The notes under the pieces: generated by a model
Told to the model about the DNA's origin: nothing
Seen by the model: only the letters and a program-made list of their open reading frames with translations
The model's database searches: none
Source of the DNA: an uncultured Alphaproteobacteria bacterium
GTDB taxonomy: Bacteria > Pseudomonadota > Alphaproteobacteria > Puniceispirillales > UBA1172
Assembly (NCBI GenBank): GCA_937952245.1
Contig: CALFYS010000014.1
Span: 1 to 48,701 of the forward strand
Length of the DNA stretch: 48,701 nucleotides
Reading direction: 5' to 3'
Shown here: piece after piece, positions 1 through 7,843 of the stretch
How the letters are laid out: every line of letters starts with the position of its first letter
How positions within the stretch are numbered: the first letter of the stretch is position 1
Made by a program: the position numbers and the translations under genes

Positions 1-1119
1 TTAAGCGGATTTTTCAACATCAATCACCAAATGGACATAATCCATGGCTTGGCCATCAGGGTTATTGGCAACGTCATCTTCATAGGCTTGATAGAAATCA
101 TCGACAATCGCCATGGCTTCATCTTTGGGGCGTTGGTCAAGGGCGGTGGTGAAGACGGTTTCGGACCAGCTCCGCATGGTGGGTATCAGTGATTTCGCAT
201 AATCCCGCGGCGACATCGCGCCGTTTGACGCGTCATAACGCGCCCGATAGGGGCATGGCGTTAAAATGCTATGGGATGATTTCAATCGAAGCCCTGCTTT
301 TGAAACCGCACTATTGGGGTCTTGGAACGGGGCTAAAAATTCATCCATGGTGCGGTAATGCTGGGTGAAAGTGGCGCGGGTATATTCTTCTGGGGTGATG
401 CGGCCTTGGTCGGCCAAATCTTTCCAGAAACGGTCAAATTGATTGAACATATGCACCCCGCCTGTATTGCCAAGGAAACGGCCTTCGTCATCAATCCCAA
501 AATTAAAACAGATGAACCGCCCGCCGGGGATTAACTCCGCCGCCCGTGCCAATAAAATCCTGTTCAGGTCTTCCGCCGCTTGGTCTTTAAAGCGTTGTTG
601 TTCTTCAGGATTGGCGCCGACCATATGAACATGGCTGGTCAGCTCACAAGGTTTTTCTGAGACATAATGCATGGCGGTGGCGGAGAACCCCAAATTCAAA
701 CTGTTTGATGCCATCAATTGTTGGTGAAAGCCTGTCCCGCAACCATGGACATAAACATGGTCTAAATTTTTCTGATACGCTTCGGCAGGGTCACCTTCAA
801 ACCCCTGCATCATGCGGAATAAGGTGGAAAAATCATTGGATGCCAGATCGGTGTAGATCATTTCAACTTCGCGGCTGTCGCCAGCATCCCGCAGGCCCGT
901 CAACAGATTGGTCCACATCCCTCGGCTGGTGCCGCCATCGGCCGCGCCGTAATCAGCAATGCGCAATTGTTCAGTATGAGGCACTTCCGCCAAGGCACGG
1001 CTGACCATATCAAGGGCGGTGTTAATCACATTACGCGCGCCGGCGGTACGTTCAGAATAATACCCTTTGCCCACCATCGAAAGCACGGCAGCAGGGTTAA
1101 GCCCTGTTTTGTCAGACAT
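1..1119 (-). CDS. SABATH-type SAM-dependent carboxyl methyltransferase
   Basis: Probably methylates a carboxyl group of a small acid using S-adenosylmethionine; the substrate cannot be told. The 372-aa protein has a glycine-rich SAM motif (IADYGAADGGTS, residues 54-65), the family block TDLASNDFSTLF (90-101), and MHYVSEKP (150-157), which matches the MHWL/LHWL segment of plant salicylate and jasmonate methyltransferases. Length is normal for the family. The gene is complete, its stop codon lying at the window edge. A nicotinamidase gene lies upstream on the same strand. The family assignment is firm from motifs; the role is unknown. The family is best known from plants. Confidence 0.8.
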   Translation of the reverse strand: MSDKTGLNPAAVLSMVGKGYYSERTAGARNVINTALDMVSRALAEVPHTEQLRIADYGAADGGTSRGMWTNLLTGLRDAGDSREVEMIYTDLASNDFSTLFRMMQGFEGDPAEAYQKNLDHVYVHGCGTGFHQQLMASNSLNLGFSATAMHYVSEKPCELTSHVHMVGANPEEQQRFKDQAAEDLNRILLARAAELIPGGRFICFNFGIDDEGRFLGNTGGVHMFNQFDRFWKDLADQGRITPEEYTRATFTQHYRTMDEFLAPFQDPNSAVSKAGLRLKSSHSILTPCPYRARYDASNGAMSPRDYAKSLIPTMRSWSETVFTTALDQRPKDEAMAIVDDFYQAYEDDVANNPDGQAMDYVHLVIDVEKSA

Positions 1120-1192
1120 CGTAAAAGCCTCCCATCCACAACATTACTGGTTAAATCTTGCGGTAAAAAAGGAGGGAGGTCAAATCAGAGGT

Positions 1193-1795
1193 TTAATCGA
1201 TTAAAGTCACGCCCGCATCAGCCATGTTCTGAAGCGCCGCATCAAGCGAGCCGCCAAGGTCAATCGCGCGACACGCCGGCAGATGAACCGTCACCTCAAA
1301 TCCTAATTGAGCGGCGTCCAATGCTGAAAACGCCACACAGAAATCGGTCGCCAATCCCGCCATGGTCAGATGAGTGATGCCGCGTTCTTTTAACGCCCCG
1401 CCAAGGCCCGTGGGGGTGGTCTTATCATTTTCAAAGAAAGCGGAATAACTGTCGATCATCCGGCGGTATCCTTTGCGGATAATCAACTCAGCGCGATCAA
1501 GGTTTAATTCAGGGTGAAATTCAGCCCCGATACTGCCTTGGATGCAATGATCAGGCCATAATGTTTGCTCACCATAATCCATGGTGGTGGTTGAAAAAGG
1601 GTCAAGCCCATCATGTTGGCTGGCAAAACTGGAATGATCATTGGGGTGCCAATCTTGGGTTAAAATGACATGATCAAAATCAGCCATCATGGCGTTGATC
1701 GGTGCCACCACCGCGTCACCATCGGCGACGGCGAGCGCGCCTTCTGGACAAAAATCATTCTGAACATCAATGATCACAAATGCTGATGAAGCCAT
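1193..1795 (-). CDS. pncA: nicotinamidase
   Basis: Hydrolyses nicotinamide to nicotinate plus ammonia for NAD salvage in the cytoplasm. The 200-aa protein carries the cysteine-hydrolase triad Asp10 (IIDVQNDFCPEGAL), Lys108 (IIRKGYRRM) and Cys153 (ATDFCVAFSALD), and metal ligands Asp48, His50 and His83 (DWHPNDHSSF, PDHC). The start is supported by an AAGGGA ribosome binding site. It is read in the same direction as the methyltransferase gene 73 bp downstream and may be co-transcribed. The spacing of catalytic and metal residues fits true nicotinamidases better than generic isochorismatase-fold hydrolases. Confidence 0.93.
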   Translation of the reverse strand: MASSAFVIIDVQNDFCPEGALAVADGDAVVAPINAMMADFDHVILTQDWHPNDHSSFASQHDGLDPFSTTTMDYGEQTLWPDHCIQGSIGAEFHPELNLDRAELIIRKGYRRMIDSYSAFFENDKTTPTGLGGALKERGITHLTMAGLATDFCVAFSALDAAQLGFEVTVHLPACRAIDLGGSLDAALQNMADAGVTLID

Positions 1796-1959
1796 CGTCT
1801 TTCCCTTTTCTTAGGCCATGATGAGATGATGTATCACAGGCGCGTCCTCCTTGCCATGATGATGTTTAGGCCAATATCTGGAAATACCATAAATAGGGTT
1901 TCTTGTTGAAGAAAGACCGTTTAATCTTGGAAATAGATTGATTTGAGCTGAGGGATGCC

Positions 1960-2940
1960 ATGCTGATTGATGGGCTGCAATATTGCAATTGGTCGCCAAA
2001 GATTTTCAACCAATGGCGTGAAGGCGGGGTTGATTGTGTCCATGTGACCATCGCTTATCACGAAATGTTCCGTGAAACCGTGGCCAATATGGAACAATGG
2101 AACCGCTGGTTTGAACAGTATCATGACCTCATCACCTTGGCTTATACCGCCGCTGATGTTGAAGCCGCCAAAGCCCAAGGCAAAACCGCGGTGATCTTTG
2201 GTTTTCAAAACCCTTCCCCAATAGAAGATGATATTGGCCTTGTTGAAGTCTTGCATCGTTTGGGCGCAAGGTTCATGCAATTGACCTATAACAATCAATC
2301 ACTGTTGGCGACGGGTTGTTATGAAGATGATGACACCGGCCTGACCCGCATGGGGCGCGAAGTGGTCGAAGAAATGAATCGCGTGGGCATGGTGGTGGAT
2401 ATGTCTCATTCCGCTGAACGCTCCACCTTGGAGGCGGCTGAATATTCATCCCGCCCGATTGTGGTCAGCCATGCCAATCCATCGTTCTGGCATCCGGCAC
2501 GGCGCAATAAATCGGATGATGTGTTAAAGGCATTGGCCGAAACAGGGGGGATGTTGGGCTTTTCTCTTTATCCCCATCACCTGCATGGCGGTAGTGATTG
2601 CAGTCTTGATGATTTTTGCCGGATGATCGCGGATACAGCTGATAAAATGGGCATTGATCACATTGGTTTTGGCTCAGACCTTTGCCAAGACCAGCCCGAC
2701 AGTGTTGTGGAATGGATGCGGGTCGGGCGTTGGACGAAAAAGATTGATTATGGTGAAGGGTCGGCCAGCAACGCGGGCTTTCCTGAAATGCCATCATGGT
2801 TCCAAGACAACCGCCATTGGGGAAATATTCTTGATGGGCTTGCCAAGACGGGGTTTTCATCCCATGATATTGCCAAGATTGCAGGGTTGAACTGGCTTGA
2901 ATTTTTCCGCCGGTCTTTTGACCCCCTCCCGAAAGATTAA
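1960..2940 (+). CDS. M19 (renal dipeptidase) family protein with altered metal site
   Basis: A 326-aa member of peptidase family M19, whose members hydrolyse dipeptides with a di-zinc centre. It retains the second-shell and alpha-site residues: His150 (VDMSHSAERS), His171 (VVSHANPS), the RRNKSDD segment (181-187) and Asp240 (GFGSDLCQ). The N-terminal HxD pair expected after Asp-Gly is absent, since the protein begins MLIDGLQYCNW, and the usual bridging Glu is replaced by Gln83 (GFQNPSP). It may therefore bind one metal or act on a different substrate. A GAGGGA sequence precedes the ATG. Genes for a 571-aa protein and a DUF3726 protein follow on the same strand. The fold is confident; activity is not. 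Confidence 0.8.
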   Translation: MLIDGLQYCNWSPKIFNQWREGGVDCVHVTIAYHEMFRETVANMEQWNRWFEQYHDLITLAYTAADVEAAKAQGKTAVIFGFQNPSPIEDDIGLVEVLHRLGARFMQLTYNNQSLLATGCYEDDDTGLTRMGREVVEEMNRVGMVVDMSHSAERSTLEAAEYSSRPIVVSHANPSFWHPARRNKSDDVLKALAETGGMLGFSLYPHHLHGGSDCSLDDFCRMIADTADKMGIDHIGFGSDLCQDQPDSVVEWMRVGRWTKKIDYGEGSASNAGFPEMPSWFQDNRHWGNILDGLAKTGFSSHDIAKIAGLNWLEFFRRSFDPLPKD

Positions 2941-2998
2941 TGCCCAAAGATTAATATTTTAACACGAAGACCTGAAGCTGAAGTCTGGATGATTTTTT

Positions 2999-4714
2999 AT
3001 GATGGGTGGCGTGATGAAACCGAACCTGAATAATGCTGAAATCATGATTAAACAACGACCACCGCAAGAGGTTATGCGCTTGCAACGGATGGGGTCTTTT
3101 CATCCGATGCGCCTGTCGTTTAACCGCCAGTTGTTGCGCCGGATGGCGAAAGAAAATTGGCAGGTGGCTGTTCAAGATTGGCAGATTGATGACCACGGCT
3201 ATGGCCACGCGGTGATCACCGCCACCACGCCAGACCATTGTTACAGCCTTGTGGCCTTCAGCCATGACCTTGACGATAAAGACCGCAGCGATCGCGTCAT
3301 TGCTGAAAAATGGGATGCAACCTTCAGCCTTGTGGATGGCCAGCCGGATGAGGCGGCGATTGCCATGATGGCCGATACCGTTTCCAAACAAGAAGCCGGA
3401 CGGCAACGCCATGACCAATTGACCCTAAGCCGTGCCAATAAATCGGTGCGGATGTTTAATCATGTGGTGGAACGACTGGCCGAAGGTGTTCAGCCTGATG
3501 CCAAGATGGTCAATGATATTGGCTATACCATGCGGACAACCGCTGTTTACGGCAATGGTAAATTTGGGATCAGTGATCGCGCCGCCATCAAAGACCGCCC
3601 CGCGATGCTGGGGCCGTTTCAGGCGGAGATGCTGACGGTGTATTTAATCCGGCATTTCTCGCTGGCTTTGATTGACCATTTGGCCAAGGTCAAAGGCGGC
3701 GAAAAGGCAGTTTCTTTAGCGCCTGAATTGGCACGTCATTTCGGGATTGGCAATGCCACGGGGCTGGGGATGGCGCCTTTTTTGGTGCATCATCAGGTGT
3801 TGCTGCATCAATGGATGACCACCCGCGAAGAAGCCTTAACCCGGGTTCTCAACACCGCCATGATCACAACAGAACAAGCCGATCAAATCAGGGCTTTGGT
3901 GGTGCGCGCCCAAACCTACAGCCAGCAATGGCGGGTTGATGATACGGTGCAGATGGATCGCATCACCGTTCTGGAAAACGATTTGCAACAATTGGCCGAT
4001 TGGGTGTCGGGTGACTGGGGGCAAAACCCCTATGACATGGCAAGGCTGATGGAAAAGACAACCGAATCCCTAAGCCTCGAAGCGCAAGAAATGTTGGTTT
4101 CAATCCTGCTGGAGCCGTTCGGCGATTTGATTGATGATTTGGGCGATCAAATGGCGGCGCAAGAAGATATTTCCATGCCCGTGACGGCGACCGTGGGCGA
4201 TGCCATTGACCTTATTAACACTCATTACGATTGGGCCTTGGCGCGCGACTTGAGCCAGCGTTTTGAAAGTGAATTGTTCTGGTATGTCTCCGAAGCCAAG
4301 CTAGAACCGCGGCTGGGGCGTCGGTATGAAGAAGACGGCGCGGACCAAGAGATGCCGTTTGATATTCCCCATCAAATTCAATCCGCCCTGCCGGCCTTAA
4401 CCAAAGCTGACCCCGCCATGCCATTGGCGCAATTCATGCTGGATCATCCAAAACATCGTTGGGTGTTGCGCCGTGTCTTGACATCAGGGCATTACCCTTA
4501 TGGGGAGATTAAAGATAATCTGGTGGCGGGTGATACAAGGCCGATTGATATGCTCCGCTGTAAATTGAGTTTCTTTGGGGCGTCAAAATTTGATCCCAAA
4601 TCGGATCTCTGGACGCGAATCACGCTTTATCAAGGCGCGCCATTGGCGGATGAGATTACGATGACCAGCGTCAATGATTGGCTGTTTTCAACCTTGCCGG
4701 GTGCCTCGCACTAG
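2999..4714 (+). CDS. conserved-looking protein of unknown function (571 aa)
   Basis: I do not recognise a family. The protein is soluble in appearance, with no signal peptide or membrane segment. It is mixed alpha/beta and rich in Asp, His and Met, with long probable helices in the middle (for example around the ENDLQQLADWVSGDW stretch) and a basic patch HPKHRWVLRRVL near the C-terminus. The reading frame is uninterrupted and uses codons like its neighbours, so it is a real gene. The start is uncertain: ATG codons at 2999, 3002 and 3014 are all possible and none has a clear Shine-Dalgarno. It lies between an M19-like protein and a DUF3726 protein, 31 bp before the latter, suggesting one operon. 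Confidence 0.75.
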   Translation: MMGGVMKPNLNNAEIMIKQRPPQEVMRLQRMGSFHPMRLSFNRQLLRRMAKENWQVAVQDWQIDDHGYGHAVITATTPDHCYSLVAFSHDLDDKDRSDRVIAEKWDATFSLVDGQPDEAAIAMMADTVSKQEAGRQRHDQLTLSRANKSVRMFNHVVERLAEGVQPDAKMVNDIGYTMRTTAVYGNGKFGISDRAAIKDRPAMLGPFQAEMLTVYLIRHFSLALIDHLAKVKGGEKAVSLAPELARHFGIGNATGLGMAPFLVHHQVLLHQWMTTREEALTRVLNTAMITTEQADQIRALVVRAQTYSQQWRVDDTVQMDRITVLENDLQQLADWVSGDWGQNPYDMARLMEKTTESLSLEAQEMLVSILLEPFGDLIDDLGDQMAAQEDISMPVTATVGDAIDLINTHYDWALARDLSQRFESELFWYVSEAKLEPRLGRRYEEDGADQEMPFDIPHQIQSALPALTKADPAMPLAQFMLDHPKHRWVLRRVLTSGHYPYGEIKDNLVAGDTRPIDMLRCKLSFFGASKFDPKSDLWTRITLYQGAPLADEITMTSVNDWLFSTLPGASH

Positions 4715-4745
4715 GCCTTAAATACGCCATCACGACTGACGATCC

Positions 4746-5384
4746 ATGACCATCACCTTGTCCCAAAATGAAATTCGAGCCGAAGCCGAAAAAGCCTTTC
4801 GCGGGGTTGGGGTTGAATGGGGCATGGCGAAAGATGGCGGGGTGATCGCCTCTTGGATGGCCGCCCATAACCTGCCGTTTTTAGGGGCGCTGAACCATTG
4901 CCTTGAGATGTTGGATGAAAATTTAACCAAGGGGCAATCTGATGGTGCTGCTGCTCCGATCGCCTCATGCATCGCGCCGTTTGAAGCCATTGCGCGGGCG
5001 GAATATATCGCCGCCATGAATACCGCTTGGGCAGGTGAAGTGTTGATGCCGCGGTTTTTGCTGGCAGGATTGGGGATTGTTGCCCAAGAACAAGGCCAAG
5101 CGTTTACGTTGAAGATTGATGGCAAAATTGCCATGGTCGCCGAAGAAAACCAGATTTGGGTCGCCGCTGATGGCATCGCTTCAGGTATCGTTGCGGTTGA
5201 AATTTATCCTCATGCAGAAGGTATAGATGGACTTATCCCATGCCCTTGGGCTGAACAGATTGCCCATCAAGCCTCGGCATCATGTTGGAAAACATTAGGG
5301 CAATATGCCAGCCGAACCTATGTGCCGGAAACCGAAGAAAAGCGGGCGGCGGGCGCGGGCGCGGGCGATATTGATAACAACTAA
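4746..5384 (+). CDS. DUF3726 family protein
   Basis: A 212-aa cytoplasmic protein whose N-terminus (SQNEIRAEAEKAFRGVGVEWGMA, read in two parts) and following helix resemble the DUF3726 family, which has no assigned function. The C-terminus ends in a low-complexity Ala-Gly stretch (RAAGAGAGDID). It is the last gene of a probable three-gene plus-strand operon with the M19-like and 571-aa proteins, and converges with the maleate-isomerase-like gene. The family call rests on recall of the N-terminal pattern only; no catalytic motif is evident. Confidence 0.65.
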   Translation: MTITLSQNEIRAEAEKAFRGVGVEWGMAKDGGVIASWMAAHNLPFLGALNHCLEMLDENLTKGQSDGAAAPIASCIAPFEAIARAEYIAAMNTAWAGEVLMPRFLLAGLGIVAQEQGQAFTLKIDGKIAMVAEENQIWVAADGIASGIVAVEIYPHAEGIDGLIPCPWAEQIAHQASASCWKTLGQYASRTYVPETEEKRAAGAGAGDIDNN

Positions 5385-5427
5385 ATCTTGATTAAGATCA
5401 ATGCGGTGATGTTATCGCGGCAGGTCA

Positions 5428-6213
5428 TTATTCTGGCAGGCCAAGGGTAAATAATTTACCGCCTTTCGGGGTTTGGTAATCACATCCCGCCAGCCGAAGC
5501 GCCATCCAAATCATCGCTTGATTGCTGGAAATAACAGGCTTGCCCAAGCGGTCCTCCAGCCTTTCGATAATCGACACCGCGGGCAAGGCCGTGCATGACA
5601 AGAACACCGCATCGGCATCCTCTTGGTCAATCTCTTCTGCCATGGCGATCAGGTCATCTTCATTGACCCGGGCAATATCACGGTCATCGGCGATATTCAG
5701 GCAATGATGGCTGATAATCTCGCATCCTTTTTGGGCAAAATAATCAGCCAATTTTTGGCTTGCCGCTTCAGGATAAGGGGTCAGCAACGCCAGTTTTTGT
5801 ACCCCCAAGGCTTTGGCGGCGGTTACCCCTGCCAAGGCGGGGTTGGTGGTGGGGGTGTTGGGTTTGCCTTCGTTTAACGATTGGATCACCGTTTCATCCC
5901 CCAAGGTTGCTGACGCGGACGTGCATCCATAGCAGATGGACCCAAGCGGCTGGTCGGTGAGAATCATGCGCGCGGCATCGGCGATATGGGGCTGCATTAA
6001 CCGAAGGTTTTCAGGCGTGACAGGATTAATAAACTCAACGCGGGTGGTGTAAAAGCAAACCTCATCATCAGGGGTCAGATGGGCAATATCTTTTTCCAGC
6101 GTCAAATCAGTTGATAGCGCCACAAGGCCAATGCGGTATTTAACAGCGGTTTCATCAAGGCGAAATTGATGATTGAGAACTTCAGCGGCTGGCGCGGTTG
6201 TGATGTGATTCAT
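5428..6213 (-). CDS. maleate isomerase / EutA-type Asp-Glu racemase superfamily enzyme
   Basis: A 261-aa member of the two-cysteine Asp/Glu racemase superfamily, closest in pattern to maleate cis-trans isomerases, arylmalonate decarboxylases and the ectoine-utilisation protein EutA. Active-site cysteines are Cys97 (GSICYGCTSAS) and Cys207 (FLSCTALPA), one from each half. The C-terminal ISSNQAMIWMALRLAG segment is typical. The frame is open further upstream, but the start chosen has a strong GGGGAG ribosome binding site 5 nt before the ATG, and the extra upstream sequence is AT-rich and not protein-like. It stands alone, convergent with DUF3726 and divergent from the TRAP genes. The exact substrate is not determinable. 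Confidence 0.8.
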   Translation of the reverse strand: MNHITTAPAAEVLNHQFRLDETAVKYRIGLVALSTDLTLEKDIAHLTPDDEVCFYTTRVEFINPVTPENLRLMQPHIADAARMILTDQPLGSICYGCTSASATLGDETVIQSLNEGKPNTPTTNPALAGVTAAKALGVQKLALLTPYPEAASQKLADYFAQKGCEIISHHCLNIADDRDIARVNEDDLIAMAEEIDQEDADAVFLSCTALPAVSIIERLEDRLGKPVISSNQAMIWMALRLAGCDYQTPKGGKLFTLGLPE

Positions 6214-6529
6214 GTCTCCCCCCCTGTTCATTCTTTGGGTGCTTTTTCCTGAGTGCGATCCCCTGATGGCAATGATGATGCACTGTTTTTCATATTTAGC
6301 CATGAATTTTGAATAAAACCAAGCGATCATTGGGGATTTCAGGCTAAACGTCGATAAGACTATTTATCAAGATTAAGACGGCTCATGATCGCGGTCTTTT
6401 CAGCAATAAACTGGCAATAATAAGGTTATAAAAATACTGAAATGGGATTATTGGCGCATGAATGGATCAAGATATTGAGAAAAAATTTAATTTTATTATC
6501 AATTTCACTTTTTATTTGTCAGTGTTTAA

Positions 6530-6557
6530 TTGACTGAAAACTGGAATGCGCCATAAT
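6530..6557 (+). promoter_or_regulatory. predicted sigma70-like promoter for the TRAP operon
   Basis: A TTGACT -35 element and a CATAAT -10 element are separated by 16 nt. The -10 lies about 128 nt before the start codon of the TRAP binding protein, giving a leader of about 120 nt. Inferred from consensus matching only. Confidence 0.5.
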
Positions 6558-6619
6558 AATATATTGCTTATTGCAAAATCTTGAATGTTATCAATATTCA
6601 TTTGCTTTAAAGTTTTAAC

Positions 6620-6667
6620 GCGGTTTTGCCGCTTTAACACGCTAAGCGGTTTTACCGCTTAAACACG
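6620..6667 (+). repeat. two tandem hairpin repeats in the TRAP leader
   Basis: Two 22-nt copies (6620-6641 and 6646-6667) differ at only two positions and are spaced 26 nt start to start. Each folds on itself: GCGG-TTTTG-CCGC in the first, and a perfect 7-bp TAAGCGG-TTTTA-CCGCTTA in the second. They end about 17 nt before the start codon. They could be paired operator sites or mRNA-stabilising stem-loops. They are not followed by a T-run, so they are not a standard terminator. Confidence 0.75.
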
Positions 6668-6684
6668 AAGGTGAGGAGAAAGAC

Positions 6685-7773
6685 ATGAAACGTCGTGACT
6701 TTATGACCAAAGCTGGTCTTGGTGGTGTTGCCACCGCAACCGCGCTTGCTACCCCAGCAATCGCACAGGATCGTATTGAGATCGCAATGGTTTCAACATG
6801 GCCACGTGACTTCCCAGGTCTGGGTACAGGCGCACAGCGCTTTGCCAAGCGTCTTGGTGATGTCTCTGATGGTCGTATTCAGGTAACATATTACGCCGCT
6901 GGTGAACGTGTTGGCGCGTTCGATAGCTTTGATGAAGTTGCTTCAGGCAACGCTCAGGCTTACCACGCTGCTGATTACTACTGGAAAGGTAAGCACCCAG
7001 GTTGGGCGTATTTCACCGCTGTTCCGTTTGGCCTCAGCTATGTTGAAATGAACGCTTGGATCAACTGGATGGGTGGTCAGGAACTTTGGGATGAAGTTGC
7101 TGGTGAATTCGGCCTTAAGTCACTGGCTTGTGGTAACACAGGCGTTCAGTGGGGCGGTTGGTTCAACAAAGAAATTAACTCAGCTGAAGACCTTAAAGGT
7201 CTGAAGATGCGTATTCCAGGCCTCGGCGGTGACGTCATGGCGAAACTGGGCGCATCACCTGTATCTCTTCCTGGTGGTCAGATTTATGAAAACCTTGTTT
7301 CTGGCGCGATTGAAGCAACAGAATGGGTAGGCCCATGGAACGATGAAGCGATGAAGTTCTATGAAGCCACTAAGTACTACTACTATCCAGGTATGCATGA
7401 ACCAGCCTCACAGCTGGCCGCAGGCTTTAACGCATCATTCTGGGGCAGCTTGTCCGAATCAGATCAGATGCTGATTTCTGCTGTTTCTCAGGCTGAAAAC
7501 GACAACATCATGGCTGAATACAACGCCAAAAACGGTGCCGCTCTTGAGCGTCTCGTTAATGATCAGGGCGTTGATGTTCGTGAATTTAACGAAGAAGTCT
7601 ACGAAGCCTTTGGTCGTGGTTCAGCAGAAGTTTATGCTGAAGTTGTTGAGCATTCATCACTGGCTCGCCGCATCCATGAATCCATGGTTGCAGCACGTAA
7701 GACCGTTGGTGAATACCAGCAGTTGAACGATGTGGAATACGTTCTTAAGCGTAACGCAGTGCTTGAAGGCTAA
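6685..7773 (+). CDS. TRAP transporter substrate-binding protein, TakP-like (DctP family)
   Basis: Periplasmic receptor that captures a small organic acid and delivers it to the TRAP permease. The 362-aa precursor has a twin-arginine-type signal (KRRDF at residues 2-6, probable cleavage after AIA27). Mature-protein blocks GNTGVQWGGW (150-159), GLKMRIPG (172-179) and EATEWVGPW (210-218) resemble TakP of Rhodobacter sphaeroides, a 2-oxoacid binder; Gln155, Arg176 and Glu213-Trp214 would line the ligand site. Codon use differs from neighbours, with almost only CAG for Gln and much CGT and GGT, a sign of very high expression. A GAGGAG site precedes the ATG. Substrate (2-oxo or hydroxy acid) is inferred. 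Confidence 0.92.
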   Translation: MKRRDFMTKAGLGGVATATALATPAIAQDRIEIAMVSTWPRDFPGLGTGAQRFAKRLGDVSDGRIQVTYYAAGERVGAFDSFDEVASGNAQAYHAADYYWKGKHPGWAYFTAVPFGLSYVEMNAWINWMGGQELWDEVAGEFGLKSLACGNTGVQWGGWFNKEINSAEDLKGLKMRIPGLGGDVMAKLGASPVSLPGGQIYENLVSGAIEATEWVGPWNDEAMKFYEATKYYYYPGMHEPASQLAAGFNASFWGSLSESDQMLISAVSQAENDNIMAEYNAKNGAALERLVNDQGVDVREFNEEVYEAFGRGSAEVYAEVVEHSSLARRIHESMVAARKTVGEYQQLNDVEYVLKRNAVLEG

Positions 7774-7785
7774 TGCCTTTAATGG

Positions 7786-7814
7786 AGGGCGGGGTTTCCC
7801 CGCCCTTCTTTTTT
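7786..7814 (+). terminator. intercistronic Rho-independent terminator/attenuator
   Basis: A perfect 8-bp GGGCGGGG / CCCCGCCC stem with a TTT loop is followed by TTCTTTTTT. It lies between the binding-protein and small-permease genes and would make binding-protein mRNA far more abundant than permease mRNA. Confidence 0.88.
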
Positions 7815-7843
7815 CTTAGATTAAAGTTTGGGGATTTAATCTC

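Larger units (their letters stand above)
6214..6684. other. long AT-rich intergenic region between divergent genes
   Basis: This 471-bp stretch separates the maleate-isomerase-like gene from the TRAP binding-protein gene. It is clearly more AT-rich than its surroundings. It holds a probable sigma70-type promoter for the TRAP genes, then a leader of about 120 nt with two tandem hairpins and a GAGGAG ribosome binding site. I see no convincing protein or tRNA gene in it. Confidence 0.7.

Noticed and set aside
6214..6330. N-terminal extension of the maleate-isomerase-like protein
   Set aside because: The extra codons lie in AT-rich non-protein-like sequence and the downstream ATG has a far better ribosome binding site.
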